NCBI GenBank assembly: GCA_903861125.1
Contig: CAIOTF010000023.1
Coordinates: 310,001 to 374,000, forward strand
Origin: an uncultured Ignavibacteriota bacterium
GTDB taxonomy: Bacteria; Bacteroidota; Ignavibacteria; UBA10030; UBA8401
Direction of reading: 5' to 3'
DNA length: 64,000 nucleotides
The notes under the pieces are model-generated. The model saw only the letters and a list, made by a program, of their open reading frames with translations, did not search any database and was not told where the DNA came from. The translations under genes were made by a program, and so were the position numbers. Below, one piece after another: positions 26,475 to 34,554 of the stretch. Every line of letters begins with the position of its first letter. Position 1 is the stretch's first letter.

Positions 26475-26909
26475 ATGTCAAAACGCATTCTTATTCTATG
26501 TACTGGAAACTCCTGCCGCTCACAAATGGCAGAAGGATTTCTCAAATCATTCGATTCATCATTGGAAGTATTCTCTGCGGGAACAAAAGCAGCTCCAAAA
26601 GTTTCTTCCAAAGCAATTCGGGTGATGAGTGAACTTGAGATTGATATCAGTCATAATTATCCAAAGACAGTCGATCAATTTCTGGCTCTCTCTTTTGATT
26701 ATGTCATCACGGTCTGCGGTAATGCAAAGGAAACCTGTCCCGTATTCACCGGAAAAGTAAAAAACCGGCTTCATATCGGTTTCGATGATCCGGCCGAAGC
26801 AGCGGGAAGCGAAGAGGAGATCCTTGCGGTATTCCGCAGAGTGAGAGATGAAATAAAAAATGATTTTTACCGCTTCTTTTCTGAACATATTTCAAAGGAC
26901 TCACGATGA
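26475..26909 (+). CDS. arsC: Thioredoxin-coupled arsenate reductase ArsC
   Basis: This 144-residue enzyme is of the low-molecular-weight phosphatase type: P-loop CTGNSCRS (C9-X5-R15) and the later cysteine pair in [12 protein letters not shown] that carries the redox relay. It reduces As(V) to As(III), using thioredoxin as electron donor. Three thioredoxin-like genes are encoded in the next operon, one of which could help. The stop overlaps the acr3 start (ATGA). Confidence 0.93.
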   Translation: MSKRILILCTGNSCRSQMAEGFLKSFDSSLEVFSAGTKAAPKVSSKAIRVMSELEIDISHNYPKTVDQFLALSFDYVITVCGNAKETCPVFTGKVKNRLHIGFDDPAEAAGSEEEILAVFRRVRDEIKNDFYRFFSEHISKDSR

Positions 26910-27961
26910 GCGCCATCTCTGGTAAACTTTCATTCTTCGACCGGTATTTAACTCTTTGGATCTTTCTTGTTATGGCATTGGGCGTTGCGGCCGGTGCGAT
27001 GTTTCCCGGTATTGCGGGTTTCTGGGATTCGTTCAGTTCCGGCACTACAAATATCCCTATCGCTATTGGTCTTGTCTTAATGATGTATCCGCCTCTCGCA
27101 AAAGTAAAATATGAGGAACTGCCGGTTGTGTTCAGAAATGGAAAGATCCTTCTGCTTTCGCTGCTCCAGAACTGGGTCGTCGGTCCGCTGGTGATGTTTC
27201 TGCTGGCAGTCATTTTTTTACCGGACAAACCGGAATTGATGACCGGGGTGATTCTTGTCGGACTGGCGCGCTGTATCGCCATGGTGCTGGTCTGGAACGA
27301 TCTTGCGAAAGGTGATTCCGAGCTTGCCGCGGGATTGGTGGCATTCAATGCGGTTTTTCAGGTTTTCCTCTATTCCGTTTACGCATATTTCTTTATTACG
27401 CTGCTTCTGCCTCTGTTCGGTTTCAAAGGATCGGCAGTCAACATTTCTATAGAACAGATCGCCATAACCGTTCTTATTTACCTCGGTATTCCGTTCGTTG
27501 CCGGCATTCTTACGCGGGCAACTCTTCTCCGGTTTAAAGACAAAGAGTGGTACCACAAAACATTTGTGCCGAAAATTTCCGTACTGACCCCCGTAGCGCT
27601 CCTTTTTACAATCTTTGTGATGTTCTCACTGAAAGGCGAAAAGATCGTTGAGCTTCCGCTGGAAGTCGTGCGGGTAGCTATTCCGTATATGTTTTATTTT
27701 GCAGGAATGTTTTTCATCACGTTCTTTGTGGCAAAACGGATCGGCGCTTCGTACGAAAAAGCTGCTACCGTTTCGTTCACCGCGGGAAGTAACGATTTTG
27801 AACTGGCTATTGCTGTAGCTGTTGCCGTTTTCGGCATCAATTCCCAGGCGGCGTTTGCAACGGTGATCGGTCCGCTGGTTGAAGTGCCGGCGCTGATTCT
27901 GCTGGTGAACGTATCGTTATGGATAAAGAAAAAATATTTTGATGCGGCCGTACCGGCATAA
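26906..27961 (+). CDS. acr3: Acr3-family arsenite efflux permease
   Basis: This 351-residue membrane protein with about ten hydrophobic segments has the Acr3 hallmark [18 protein letters not shown], whose cysteine is required for arsenite transport, and [18 protein letters not shown] near the C-terminus. It expels As(OH)3 from the cytoplasm. It is coupled to arsC by an ATGA overlap and is the last gene of the first ars operon. The next operon starts about 180 bases later. Confidence 0.93.
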   Translation: MSAISGKLSFFDRYLTLWIFLVMALGVAAGAMFPGIAGFWDSFSSGTTNIPIAIGLVLMMYPPLAKVKYEELPVVFRNGKILLLSLLQNWVVGPLVMFLLAVIFLPDKPELMTGVILVGLARCIAMVLVWNDLAKGDSELAAGLVAFNAVFQVFLYSVYAYFFITLLLPLFGFKGSAVNISIEQIAITVLIYLGIPFVAGILTRATLLRFKDKEWYHKTFVPKISVLTPVALLFTIFVMFSLKGEKIVELPLEVVRVAIPYMFYFAGMFFITFFVAKRIGASYEKAATVSFTAGSNDFELAIAVAVAVFGINSQAAFATVIGPLVEVPALILLVNVSLWIKKKYFDAAVPA

Positions 27962-28049
27962 TGCCGATACCGTGGTCCTGTTCAATTCCTACTAATAAGA
28001 TTTATTTCGCTCCGTTGTTTCAATTCAAAGAATATTTTTTCGCCCGATG

Positions 28050-28080
28050 AACAAATCTCTCCCAAAACAGAGGATTTGTT
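28050..28080 (+). terminator. Hairpin between the two ars operons
   Basis: AACAAATCTCT pairs with AGAGGATTTGTT (one bulged C/G) around a short loop, 88 bases after the acr3 stop. It may terminate the first operon, although the T-run after it is short and it touches the -35 of the next promoter. The function is inferred. Confidence 0.45.
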
Positions 28081-28105
28081 TTGGCATACTATATGAGTAT
28101 ATACT
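28076..28105 (+). promoter_or_regulatory. Putative promoter of the second ars operon
   Basis: TTGTTT at 28076-28081 with TATACT at 28100-28105 (18-base spacer) or TATATA at 28098-28103 (16-base spacer) resembles a sigma-70 promoter. The -10 lies within the palindrome at 28088-28113, allowing repression by the ArsR encoded just downstream. Confidence 0.5.
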
Positions 28106-28113
28106 CATATAGT
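28088..28113. promoter_or_regulatory. arsO: Perfect 26-bp palindrome, putative ArsR operator 2
   Basis: The half-site ACTATATGAGTA and its exact reverse complement TACTCATATAGT flank a central TA. The palindrome ends 28 bases before the second arsR ATG and covers the likely -10. It shares no obvious sequence with operator 1 beyond A/T-richness. Confidence 0.78.
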
Positions 28114-28141
28114 CAAAAAGACAAATGAAACGGGGACCGCA

Positions 28142-28459
28142 ATGCAGACATCACGGTATGAATTGAAGGCAAATGTTTTAAACGCTCTCGCGCATCCGAA
28201 TAGAATCCGGATACTGGAATATTTGAAAGCGGGCGCAAAATGCAATTGTGAGATCGCTCCGGCGCTGGACCTGGAGCAATCCAACCTTTCCCGCCACATG
28301 AAAATTCTTGTGCAGGAAAAGATCGTTGTGTCGTGGAAGGACGGATTGCGTGTGAATTACAAGATCGCCGATAAGCAGATTTTTGACATTCTTTCGCTGG
28401 CAGGAAAAGTTGCACACGCAGAAGCAAAAACCCGGGTAAAGATTTTAGAAGAACAGTAA
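28142..28459 (+). CDS. arsR: ArsR-family transcriptional repressor, second copy
   Basis: This 105-residue winged-helix repressor contains NALAHPNRIRILEYL and DLEQSNLSRHMKIL. The two cysteines in AKCNCEIA match the CxC metal-binding site of ArsR/SmtB proteins (position alpha-3 type). It differs from the ArsR at 25290 and has its own operator. It heads an operon of thioredoxin-like genes, an ArsP-like permease and CcdA. The likely inducer is As(III), methylated arsenical or another soft metalloid. Confidence 0.9.
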   Translation: MQTSRYELKANVLNALAHPNRIRILEYLKAGAKCNCEIAPALDLEQSNLSRHMKILVQEKIVVSWKDGLRVNYKIADKQIFDILSLAGKVAHAEAKTRVKILEEQ

Positions 28460-28481
28460 CTCTTGAGAAAGGAACATCATA

Positions 28482-28736
28482 ATGATTATCAAAGTACTCG
28501 GTTCCGGTTGTGCAAATTGCAAAACGTTGGAACAGCGAACCATCGAAGCAATGAAGCAGATGAACATTACTGCCGCCGTTGAAAAAGTGACGGACTATCA
28601 GCAGATCGCTTCATACGGTATCATGCGTACACCCGGCCTCGTTCTCGATAATAAAATTGTTGTGCAGGGACGCGTACCTACCGTCGATCAGATACGGGAA
28701 ATTTTACAGCAAGAGATCGCTTCGGGAATTGTATGA
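28482..28736 (+). CDS. Mini-thioredoxin (redox-active disulfide protein 2 family)
   Basis: This 84-residue thioredoxin-fold protein has the CxxC site GCANC (C10-C13) immediately after the first strand, the TIGR00412/redox-active disulfide pattern, and a cis-proline-like RTPG segment. It has no signal peptide, so it should be cytoplasmic. It overlaps the start of the ArsP-like permease. Similar small thioredoxins commonly accompany ArsP-type permeases and may keep the transported arsenical reduced. Confidence 0.88.
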   Translation: MIIKVLGSGCANCKTLEQRTIEAMKQMNITAAVEKVTDYQQIASYGIMRTPGLVLDNKIVVQGRVPTVDQIREILQQEIASGIV

Positions 28737-29746
28737 AACAAAAAATCGGAATCATCACCGGATTGCTGATCGTGTGGTTGGCGTTGTATTCCAACCTTGA
28801 AGTTATAACAGACTTTTTGGTGTACTCTGTGCTTCAACTGGAAAGAACGTCCCCTCTCACGTCAGTCATTCACTTCTTTATCTACGAAGTACCCAAGGTG
28901 CTCTTACTGCTCACGCTCATCGTGTTTTTTGTCGGCATTATCCGTTCATACTTTTCCCCGGAGAGAACAAGAACAATTCTTGGCGGGAAAAAATTATTTG
29001 CCGGCAATGTTCTGGCAAGTTTACTGGGAGTAGTAACGCCGTTCTGCTCATGCTCCGCCATTCCGCTCTTTCTTGGATTTGTGGAATCGGGCATTCCTCT
29101 CGGAGTTACATTTTCATTTCTTATTGCCGCTCCGATGATCAACGAAGTTGCACTGGTGCTATTGTTCGGATTGTTCGGGTGGAAAACAGCTCTTCTGTAT
29201 ATGTTTACCGGATTATTGATCGCCATCGTATCGGGTTATATTATCGGTCGGCTGAAACTGGAGCGGTATGTTGAAGATTGGGTTTACCAGATTAAGGCCG
29301 GACACAATGATCTTGCGGAAGAACAACGTACGCTCTCCGACAGAATAGATGCGGGAATTGAATCGGTGAAAGAGATCGTCGCAAAGGTGTGGGTGTACAT
29401 TGTTGTTGGAATAGCCATTGGTGCGGTCGTGCACGGATATGTTCCCGAGGATTTTATGGCGTCAATCATGGGAAAGTCTGCCTGGTGGTCGGTCCCCGTT
29501 TCCGTGTTGATCGGAATCCCGATGTATTCGAATGCGGCCGGGATTATCCCAATCGTTCAGGTCTTATTGGAAAAAGGGGCTTCACTCGGCACTGTGCTGG
29601 CATTTATGATGTCGGTAATCGGACTTTCTCTGCCCGAAACGATTATTCTCAAGAAAGTCCTGAAACTGCCGTTAATAATAACGTTTGTTTCTATTGTCGG
29701 CACAGGCATAATCACCGTCGGGTATATTTTTAATTTTGTGTTTTAA
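28733..29746 (+). CDS. arsP: ArsP-like permease (DUF318/PF03773 family)
   Basis: This 337-residue membrane protein with eight or more hydrophobic segments has the family's TPFCSCSAIPLFLGF motif (C105, C107) and GVTFSFLIAAPMINEVALVLL. ArsP exports trivalent organoarsenicals such as methylarsenite. The gene begins inside the mini-thioredoxin stop (ATGA) and is regulated, presumably, by the upstream ArsR. Since the first operon encodes ArsM, the permease could remove methylated As(III) made there. Other soft metals are possible. Confidence 0.88.
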   Translation: MKQKIGIITGLLIVWLALYSNLEVITDFLVYSVLQLERTSPLTSVIHFFIYEVPKVLLLLTLIVFFVGIIRSYFSPERTRTILGGKKLFAGNVLASLLGVVTPFCSCSAIPLFLGFVESGIPLGVTFSFLIAAPMINEVALVLLFGLFGWKTALLYMFTGLLIAIVSGYIIGRLKLERYVEDWVYQIKAGHNDLAEEQRTLSDRIDAGIESVKEIVAKVWVYIVVGIAIGAVVHGYVPEDFMASIMGKSAWWSVPVSVLIGIPMYSNAAGIIPIVQVLLEKGASLGTVLAFMMSVIGLSLPETIILKKVLKLPLIITFVSIVGTGIITVGYIFNFVF

Positions 29747-29767
29747 CGGAATAGAAAGGATTGTTCA

Positions 29768-30007
29768 ATGGTATCTGTAAAAGTTCTCGGATCGGGATGT
29801 GCAAAGTGCAAAACACTCAATTTAAAAGTACAGGAACTTGTTGCAAAGAATAATCTCTCCGCAACAGTAACCAAGGTGGAGGATATTGCAGAAATCATGA
29901 AATACGGGATACTCTCTACGCCGGGATTGGTCATCAACGAAAAAGTTAAGAGCATTGGCAATATTCCTAAAGATGAACAAATACTCGCATGGATCAATGA
30001 AGGATAA
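29768..30007 (+). CDS. Mini-thioredoxin, second copy
   Basis: This 79-residue protein is a close relative of the one at 28482: KVLGSGCAKCKTL with C11 and C14, then STPGLVINEKVKSIGNIP. No signal peptide is visible. It is downstream of the permease and three bases before the exported thioredoxin. Two such proteins in one operon is unusual and suggests separate partners or an electron transfer chain. Confidence 0.87.
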   Translation: MVSVKVLGSGCAKCKTLNLKVQELVAKNNLSATVTKVEDIAEIMKYGILSTPGLVINEKVKSIGNIPKDEQILAWINEG

Positions 30008-30010
30008 AAC

Positions 30011-30406
30011 ATGAGATTGATTTTATTTATCAGCGTGTTACTTTTCGCGTTTTCATTCGTTCTTATTCCGCAGTCAAAAAAAACGGATGAGCAGCGTACC
30101 GTAAAGCCGAAAATTACATTTATTGAACTCGGTTCGGTCAACTGCATTCCCTGCAAAAAAATGCAGCCGGTGATGAAGGCGATCGAACAGAAGTACGGTG
30201 ATGTTGTGAAGGTAATTTTTTATGATGTGTGGACCCCGGAACAAAAACCGTTTGCCCGACAATACGGCGTCCGATTAATCCCAACCCAGGTATTTCTGGA
30301 TGAGAATGGAAAAGAATTTTTCCGTCACGAAGGATTCTTTCCCGAAGAAGAGATCCATACATTATTCAAGAAACGCGGTGTAACACCGGCACAGATCGGC
30401 GGTTAA
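30011..30406 (+). CDS. Exported thioredoxin-like protein
   Basis: This 131-residue protein has an N-terminal hydrophobic anchor or signal (residues about 3-19) followed by a thioredoxin domain with CIPC (C45-C48), YDVWTPEQ and the cis-proline in LIPTQVF. Being outside the inner membrane, it can receive electrons from CcdA, which is encoded next (one base away). The likely role is reducing periplasmic disulfides or arsenical-thiol adducts. Confidence 0.88.
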   Translation: MRLILFISVLLFAFSFVLIPQSKKTDEQRTVKPKITFIELGSVNCIPCKKMQPVMKAIEQKYGDVVKVIFYDVWTPEQKPFARQYGVRLIPTQVFLDENGKEFFRHEGFFPEEEIHTLFKKRGVTPAQIGG

Positions 30407-30407
30407 G

Positions 30408-31106
30408 ATGCTCGATACACTTTTTACTATCCTCTACGATGCTATGACCGGTCCGGCATGGCTTGTGCTTCTCTCCTCGTTTGGATGGGGAGTTCTTTCC
30501 ATTCTGCTATCCCCCTGCCATCTTTCCAGTATTCCGCTTGTCGTTGGATTCATCAGTTCGCAGGGGAAAATTTCTTTCAAGCGAACATTAAGCATCTCTC
30601 TCGTCTTTGCTGTCGGAATATTATTAACTATTGCGTTGATCGGTATCGTCACAGCATCAATGGGACGGTTAATGGGGGATGTCGGAACGGCGGGCAATTA
30701 TTTTGTGGCCTCCATCTTCTTTGTTGTCGGCTTATATCTCATGGATATACTAAAAGTTGATTGGAACACCGCAGGCATTCGTCAGACAAAACTGCAGGGT
30801 CTGCCGGCAGCGTTCATTCTCGGATTATTGTTTGGCATTGCATTGGGTCCATGTACATTTGCCTATATGGCGCCGGTCTTAGGTATCGTCTTTCAAACAG
30901 CACAGACGGATTATCTGTTTTCAATGCTGTTGCTTCTTTCCTTTGGGTGCGGTCATTGTGCGGTCATTATCGGGGCGGGAACGTTGACAAATAAAGTTCA
31001 GCGGTATTTACAGTGGAGCGATGGATCAACGGTTTTGATTTGGATAAAAAGGATCTGCGGAATTTTGGTGATACTCGGCGGGTTATATCTGATATGGATA
31101 ACATAA
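30408..31106 (+). CDS. ccdA: CcdA/DsbD-type transmembrane electron transporter
   Basis: This 232-residue membrane protein with about six hydrophobic segments has the two conserved cysteines of CcdA: one in LLSPCHLSSIP (C37) and one in LGPCTFAYM (C149). It carries electrons from cytoplasmic thioredoxin to a periplasmic thioredoxin such as the one immediately upstream. It ends the second ars operon. Lack of other cytochrome c maturation genes points to a dedicated, local use. Confidence 0.9.
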   Translation: MLDTLFTILYDAMTGPAWLVLLSSFGWGVLSILLSPCHLSSIPLVVGFISSQGKISFKRTLSISLVFAVGILLTIALIGIVTASMGRLMGDVGTAGNYFVASIFFVVGLYLMDILKVDWNTAGIRQTKLQGLPAAFILGLLFGIALGPCTFAYMAPVLGIVFQTAQTDYLFSMLLLLSFGCGHCAVIIGAGTLTNKVQRYLQWSDGSTVLIWIKRICGILVILGGLYLIWIT

Positions 31107-31130
31107 CACCATAAAAAGAAAGGGGTCCGT

Positions 31131-32048
31131 ATGTCAAAATTAGGATTGGCTCTCGGCGGCGGCGGAGCACGCGGATTGGCTCACATCGGTGTAATGAAAG
31201 TACTTGATGCTGAAGGAATAGCTCCGGCGGCGATTACCGGATGCAGTATGGGTGCGCTCGTCGGCGGATTGTACGCATATTACGGAAATGCGCTGCGTGT
31301 TGAAGAATTCATCCTTCAGACTATCTCTAATCCGAAATTCATGAATCTCGGAATCGAACGGCTGGGAAACAACGGAAAAAAAACGGGCAAGGGATATTTC
31401 GATCAATTCTTTGATTATGTCGGCACTCGGCTTCAGGCGGTAAATGCGTTGAACCGGTATTCCTATTTTGATGATGCAGTTACCTCCGGTATCTATGAGA
31501 TGGTTCCCGACGTACCGATTGAAAGTCTCGGCATGCATTTTTCCGCCATTGCCACCGACCTGAACTCGGGAGAGGAAATTAATTTTACCAGAGGAAGCCT
31601 GCGGAATGCCGTCCGCGCCAGTTCGGCGATCCCCGGAATATTTCCTCCCGTAAAATACGGCAAATATTTTCTTGTCGATGGCAGTGCCTCCGAAAGTGTT
31701 CCGGCCGGAAAAGTGCGTGAGATCGGCGCCGATAGAGTGTTGGCGGTTGATGTTACGCGTTCCTTAAAGACTGTTGAACAACCGCAGAATATTTTTGACA
31801 TTCTGTATCGAACAGAGGATATCACCTCGTTCCACCTTTCGGTGATACGGTTGCGGGAAGCCGATCTCATTATCCGCCCCGACGTACAGCAGCTTTCGTG
31901 GACCGATTTTGATGAGGCAAAAGATATTATTTCCGCTGGCGAAACGATATGCAAAGAGAATCTAAGTGAGATCAAAAAACTGGTGGAGCGGAATTCCTAT
32001 CTAATTGAGTTCGAGCATTACATAAAAAAACTAAAAGGGGATATTTAA
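31131..32048 (+). CDS. Patatin-like phospholipase (NTE/RssA type)
   Basis: This 305-residue patatin-like lipase has the oxyanion-hole run GGGGARGLAHIGV at the N-terminus, nucleophile GCSMG and catalytic DGS (in VDGSAS), giving the Ser-Asp dyad. There is no signal peptide, so it should act inside the cell on membrane lipids or acyl esters. It follows the ars operon closely (24 bases) and precedes glpD, forming a possible lipid-turnover pair. Confidence 0.87.
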   Translation: MSKLGLALGGGGARGLAHIGVMKVLDAEGIAPAAITGCSMGALVGGLYAYYGNALRVEEFILQTISNPKFMNLGIERLGNNGKKTGKGYFDQFFDYVGTRLQAVNALNRYSYFDDAVTSGIYEMVPDVPIESLGMHFSAIATDLNSGEEINFTRGSLRNAVRASSAIPGIFPPVKYGKYFLVDGSASESVPAGKVREIGADRVLAVDVTRSLKTVEQPQNIFDILYRTEDITSFHLSVIRLREADLIIRPDVQQLSWTDFDEAKDIISAGETICKENLSEIKKLVERNSYLIEFEHYIKKLKGDI

Positions 32049-32066
32049 GAATCGGGGTACGGTCCT

Positions 32067-33647
32067 ATGAAAAGAAATCTCCTTCTACAAAAAGTAACCG
32101 CCAATCCCGGCAAAGTGTGGGACGTAATCATCATTGGCGGAGGGGCCACCGGTTTAGGCGCCGCCGTGGATGCTGCATCCAGGGGATACGCGACGTTACT
32201 TGTTGAACAGTCCGATTTTGCAAAGGGAACATCGAGCAGAAGCACTAAACTGGTTCACGGCGGAGTTCGCTATCTGGCACAAGGAGATCTTTCACTGGTT
32301 TTCGAGGCGCTCCACGAACGCGGAATATTGATGCAGAATGCGCCTCATTTGGTAAAGAATCTGCGCTTCATTATTCCGGTCTATGAATGGTGGGAAGGGC
32401 CGCTGTACAATATTGGAATGAAAATGTACGATATGATGGCCGGCAAATTGGGATTGGGTCCTTCCCAAAAGATCTCGCAGGATGAGACGTTGTCCGCGCT
32501 GCCAAATCTGGATCGGCGCGGCCTTTTAGGCGGAGTGATTTATTATGACGGACAATTTGACGATGCGCGCCTTGCCATACACCTTGCGCAGACGGCAGTT
32601 GAAAACGGTGCCGTCGTACTGAATTATGTTAAAGCAACCGAACTGACAAAAGACGCGAACGGTCTTGTGAACGGCGTTACACTTCTTGATGGTGAAAGCA
32701 ATAATACATTCCATGCTGCCGGTAAAACAATCATTAATGCCGCAGGAATATTTGTGGACAGCATTAAGAGTATGGATGACGGCCGAAGTGATCGGTCTGT
32801 TACTATGAGCCGCGGCGTACACATTGTTGTCGATGCTTCTTTCCTTCAAGGCAACAGCGGCATTATGATCCCGCACACTGCCGACGGCCGCGTGCTGTTT
32901 GCTGTTCCGTGGCATAACAAGGTGATCATCGGAACAACCGACACGGAAGCAACCGATCCGACGCTTGAACCGCGTGCCTCGCAGGAAGAAATTTCTTTTC
33001 TTCTGAATACCTCGGCGGCTTACCTGCAAAAAGATCCGCGTCCGGAGGATGTGTTAAGTGTCTTTGCAGGTCTGCGTCCGCTTGCAACCTCCAATGGAAA
33101 TCAGGTCGAGACAAAAGATATTTCGCGAAAACACCAGATTTCCGTCTCTCCTTCCGGACTGCTTACTATTACCGGCGGAAAGTGGACCATCTACCGGAAA
33201 ATGGCGGAAGACCTTATTGATAAAGCTGCTCTCGTCGGCGGACTTGAAGAAAAAAAATGTGTGACCCGTCATCTTCCGATCCATGGCTTCCGGAAGAATT
33301 TTATTTTCGATGATCCGTTATCATATTACGGAACCGATGCAATTCAGATCGACGAACTGCTGCTCGCTTCCGATCCGGCTCTCGCTCAAAAACTTCATCC
33401 CGGCCTTCCCTACAGAAAAGCGGATGTTGTCTGGGCGGTACAGAATGAAATGGCAAGAACGGTGGAAGATTTTTTAGCGAGAAGAACCCAGGCGTTATTT
33501 TTAGATGCCGGCGCAAGCATGGAAATGGCGCCGGCTGTTGCAGCGATCATGGCGCACGAACTACACCGCAACGCTGAGTGGGAACAGAAGCAAATTGAAC
33601 ATTATAAAAATCTGGCTGCCGGGTACATGCTTCCTTCTTCGGATTGA
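32067..33647 (+). CDS. glpD: Glycerol-3-phosphate dehydrogenase/oxidase
   Basis: This 526-residue FAD protein begins with the dinucleotide-binding VIIIGGGATGLGAA and the GlpD/GlpO signature SSRSTKLVHGGVRYL. The C-terminal DAO_C-like domain is visible to LARRTQALFLDAG. It oxidises sn-glycerol-3-phosphate to dihydroxyacetone phosphate, passing electrons to quinone or oxygen, linking lipid degradation to glycolysis. It starts 18 bases after the patatin gene. No glpK or glpF is present nearby. Confidence 0.93.
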   Translation: MKRNLLLQKVTANPGKVWDVIIIGGGATGLGAAVDAASRGYATLLVEQSDFAKGTSSRSTKLVHGGVRYLAQGDLSLVFEALHERGILMQNAPHLVKNLRFIIPVYEWWEGPLYNIGMKMYDMMAGKLGLGPSQKISQDETLSALPNLDRRGLLGGVIYYDGQFDDARLAIHLAQTAVENGAVVLNYVKATELTKDANGLVNGVTLLDGESNNTFHAAGKTIINAAGIFVDSIKSMDDGRSDRSVTMSRGVHIVVDASFLQGNSGIMIPHTADGRVLFAVPWHNKVIIGTTDTEATDPTLEPRASQEEISFLLNTSAAYLQKDPRPEDVLSVFAGLRPLATSNGNQVETKDISRKHQISVSPSGLLTITGGKWTIYRKMAEDLIDKAALVGGLEEKKCVTRHLPIHGFRKNFIFDDPLSYYGTDAIQIDELLLASDPALAQKLHPGLPYRKADVVWAVQNEMARTVEDFLARRTQALFLDAGASMEMAPAVAAIMAHELHRNAEWEQKQIEHYKNLAAGYMLPSSD

Positions 33648-33720
33648 GTCATCATCTTTTTTTTCACTACTTAATTTATTTTGCGGATCACCGCAGCGAA
33701 AGGATATTACAGGACGCACA

Positions 33721-34347
33721 TTGAGGAAAACAATTATTGCAGTACTCTTCGTTATTTCCGGAGCAGTTATTCTTGACGGGTGTTCTTCGTCAAAGGAATT
33801 TTCTTTTCGCAGCGTTGAACAGGAGATCATTACCGTTCAACAATGGGGCGGCACACCGGCTATCGACTCGCTCGCAAAAAAACATCTCATCACGCACATC
33901 ACACTTCATCATCAGGGCGAACCGTTTCCGAAAGGAAAAGATCCGGTAACGTATCTGCGCAATCTGCAAAATTGGTCGCGACGCGAGAAAAAGTGGATCG
34001 ATATCCCCTATCATTACATCATCGATCTCGATGGAAAGATCTATGAAGGACGCAGCATCAATTATGCCGGCGACACAAATACCGAATACGATCCGGCCGG
34101 ACATGCTCTGATCGAAGTTGTGGGAAATTTTGAAGATGTAGAACCTAATCAGCAACAACTGGATGCGGTCGTGCGAATGATGACATTTTTATCGGTGAAA
34201 TACGGCGTTCCAGCAGATTCCATTCGCGGACATAAAGACTATTCCTCCAAAACCGTCTGCCCCGGAAAGAATCTCTATCCGTATCTGGAAAACGGTTTCT
34301 TTAGAGATTCAGTCAAAAAGAATTTGAAATCGGCCCAAAATCAGTAA
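33721..34347 (+). CDS. N-acetylmuramoyl-L-alanine amidase lipoprotein (Amidase_2)
   Basis: This 208-residue protein is counted from the TTG at 33721 (AGGA upstream); the frame extends back into glpD but that part has no family match. It has a lipobox (ILDGC), then an Amidase_2/PGRP domain: zinc ligands in ITLHHQ, GHKDYSSKTVCPGKN, and YHYIIDLDGKIYEGR. It should cut the amide between muramic acid and the peptide stem in peptidoglycan from the outer or inner membrane surface. The terminator at 34425 follows. Confidence 0.87.
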   Translation: MRKTIIAVLFVISGAVILDGCSSSKEFSFRSVEQEIITVQQWGGTPAIDSLAKKHLITHITLHHQGEPFPKGKDPVTYLRNLQNWSRREKKWIDIPYHYIIDLDGKIYEGRSINYAGDTNTEYDPAGHALIEVVGNFEDVEPNQQQLDAVVRMMTFLSVKYGVPADSIRGHKDYSSKTVCPGKNLYPYLENGFFRDSVKKNLKSAQNQ

Positions 34348-34424
34348 TAGTGACACCGAAATCAGTATGGATTTTTTTTAATTTTAATATCCCGATTTTT
34401 TTCGTATATTGATGCAGTCAATTG

Positions 34425-34458
34425 AACGTCCCGCACGCATTTCGGGACGTTTTTTATT
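34425..34458 (+). terminator. Rho-independent terminator
   Basis: AACGTCCCG pairs with CGGGACGTT across a nine-base loop and is followed by TTTTT. It ends the transcript of the amidase gene and insulates typA. Confidence 0.85.
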
Positions 34459-34554
34459 ATGATTCCGCTGATAATGTAAATAGTAACGAAGGCGAATAAG
34501 TCTGCGTTTTTTCACTAAAATCAGCGAAATCCGAGCAATCAATAGGAAGAAACA

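Noticed and set aside
25925-26611. A 228-residue minus-strand frame across arsM and arsC
   Set aside because: It is antisense to two well-recognised genes and has no family match; the long open frame is a by-product of codon use.
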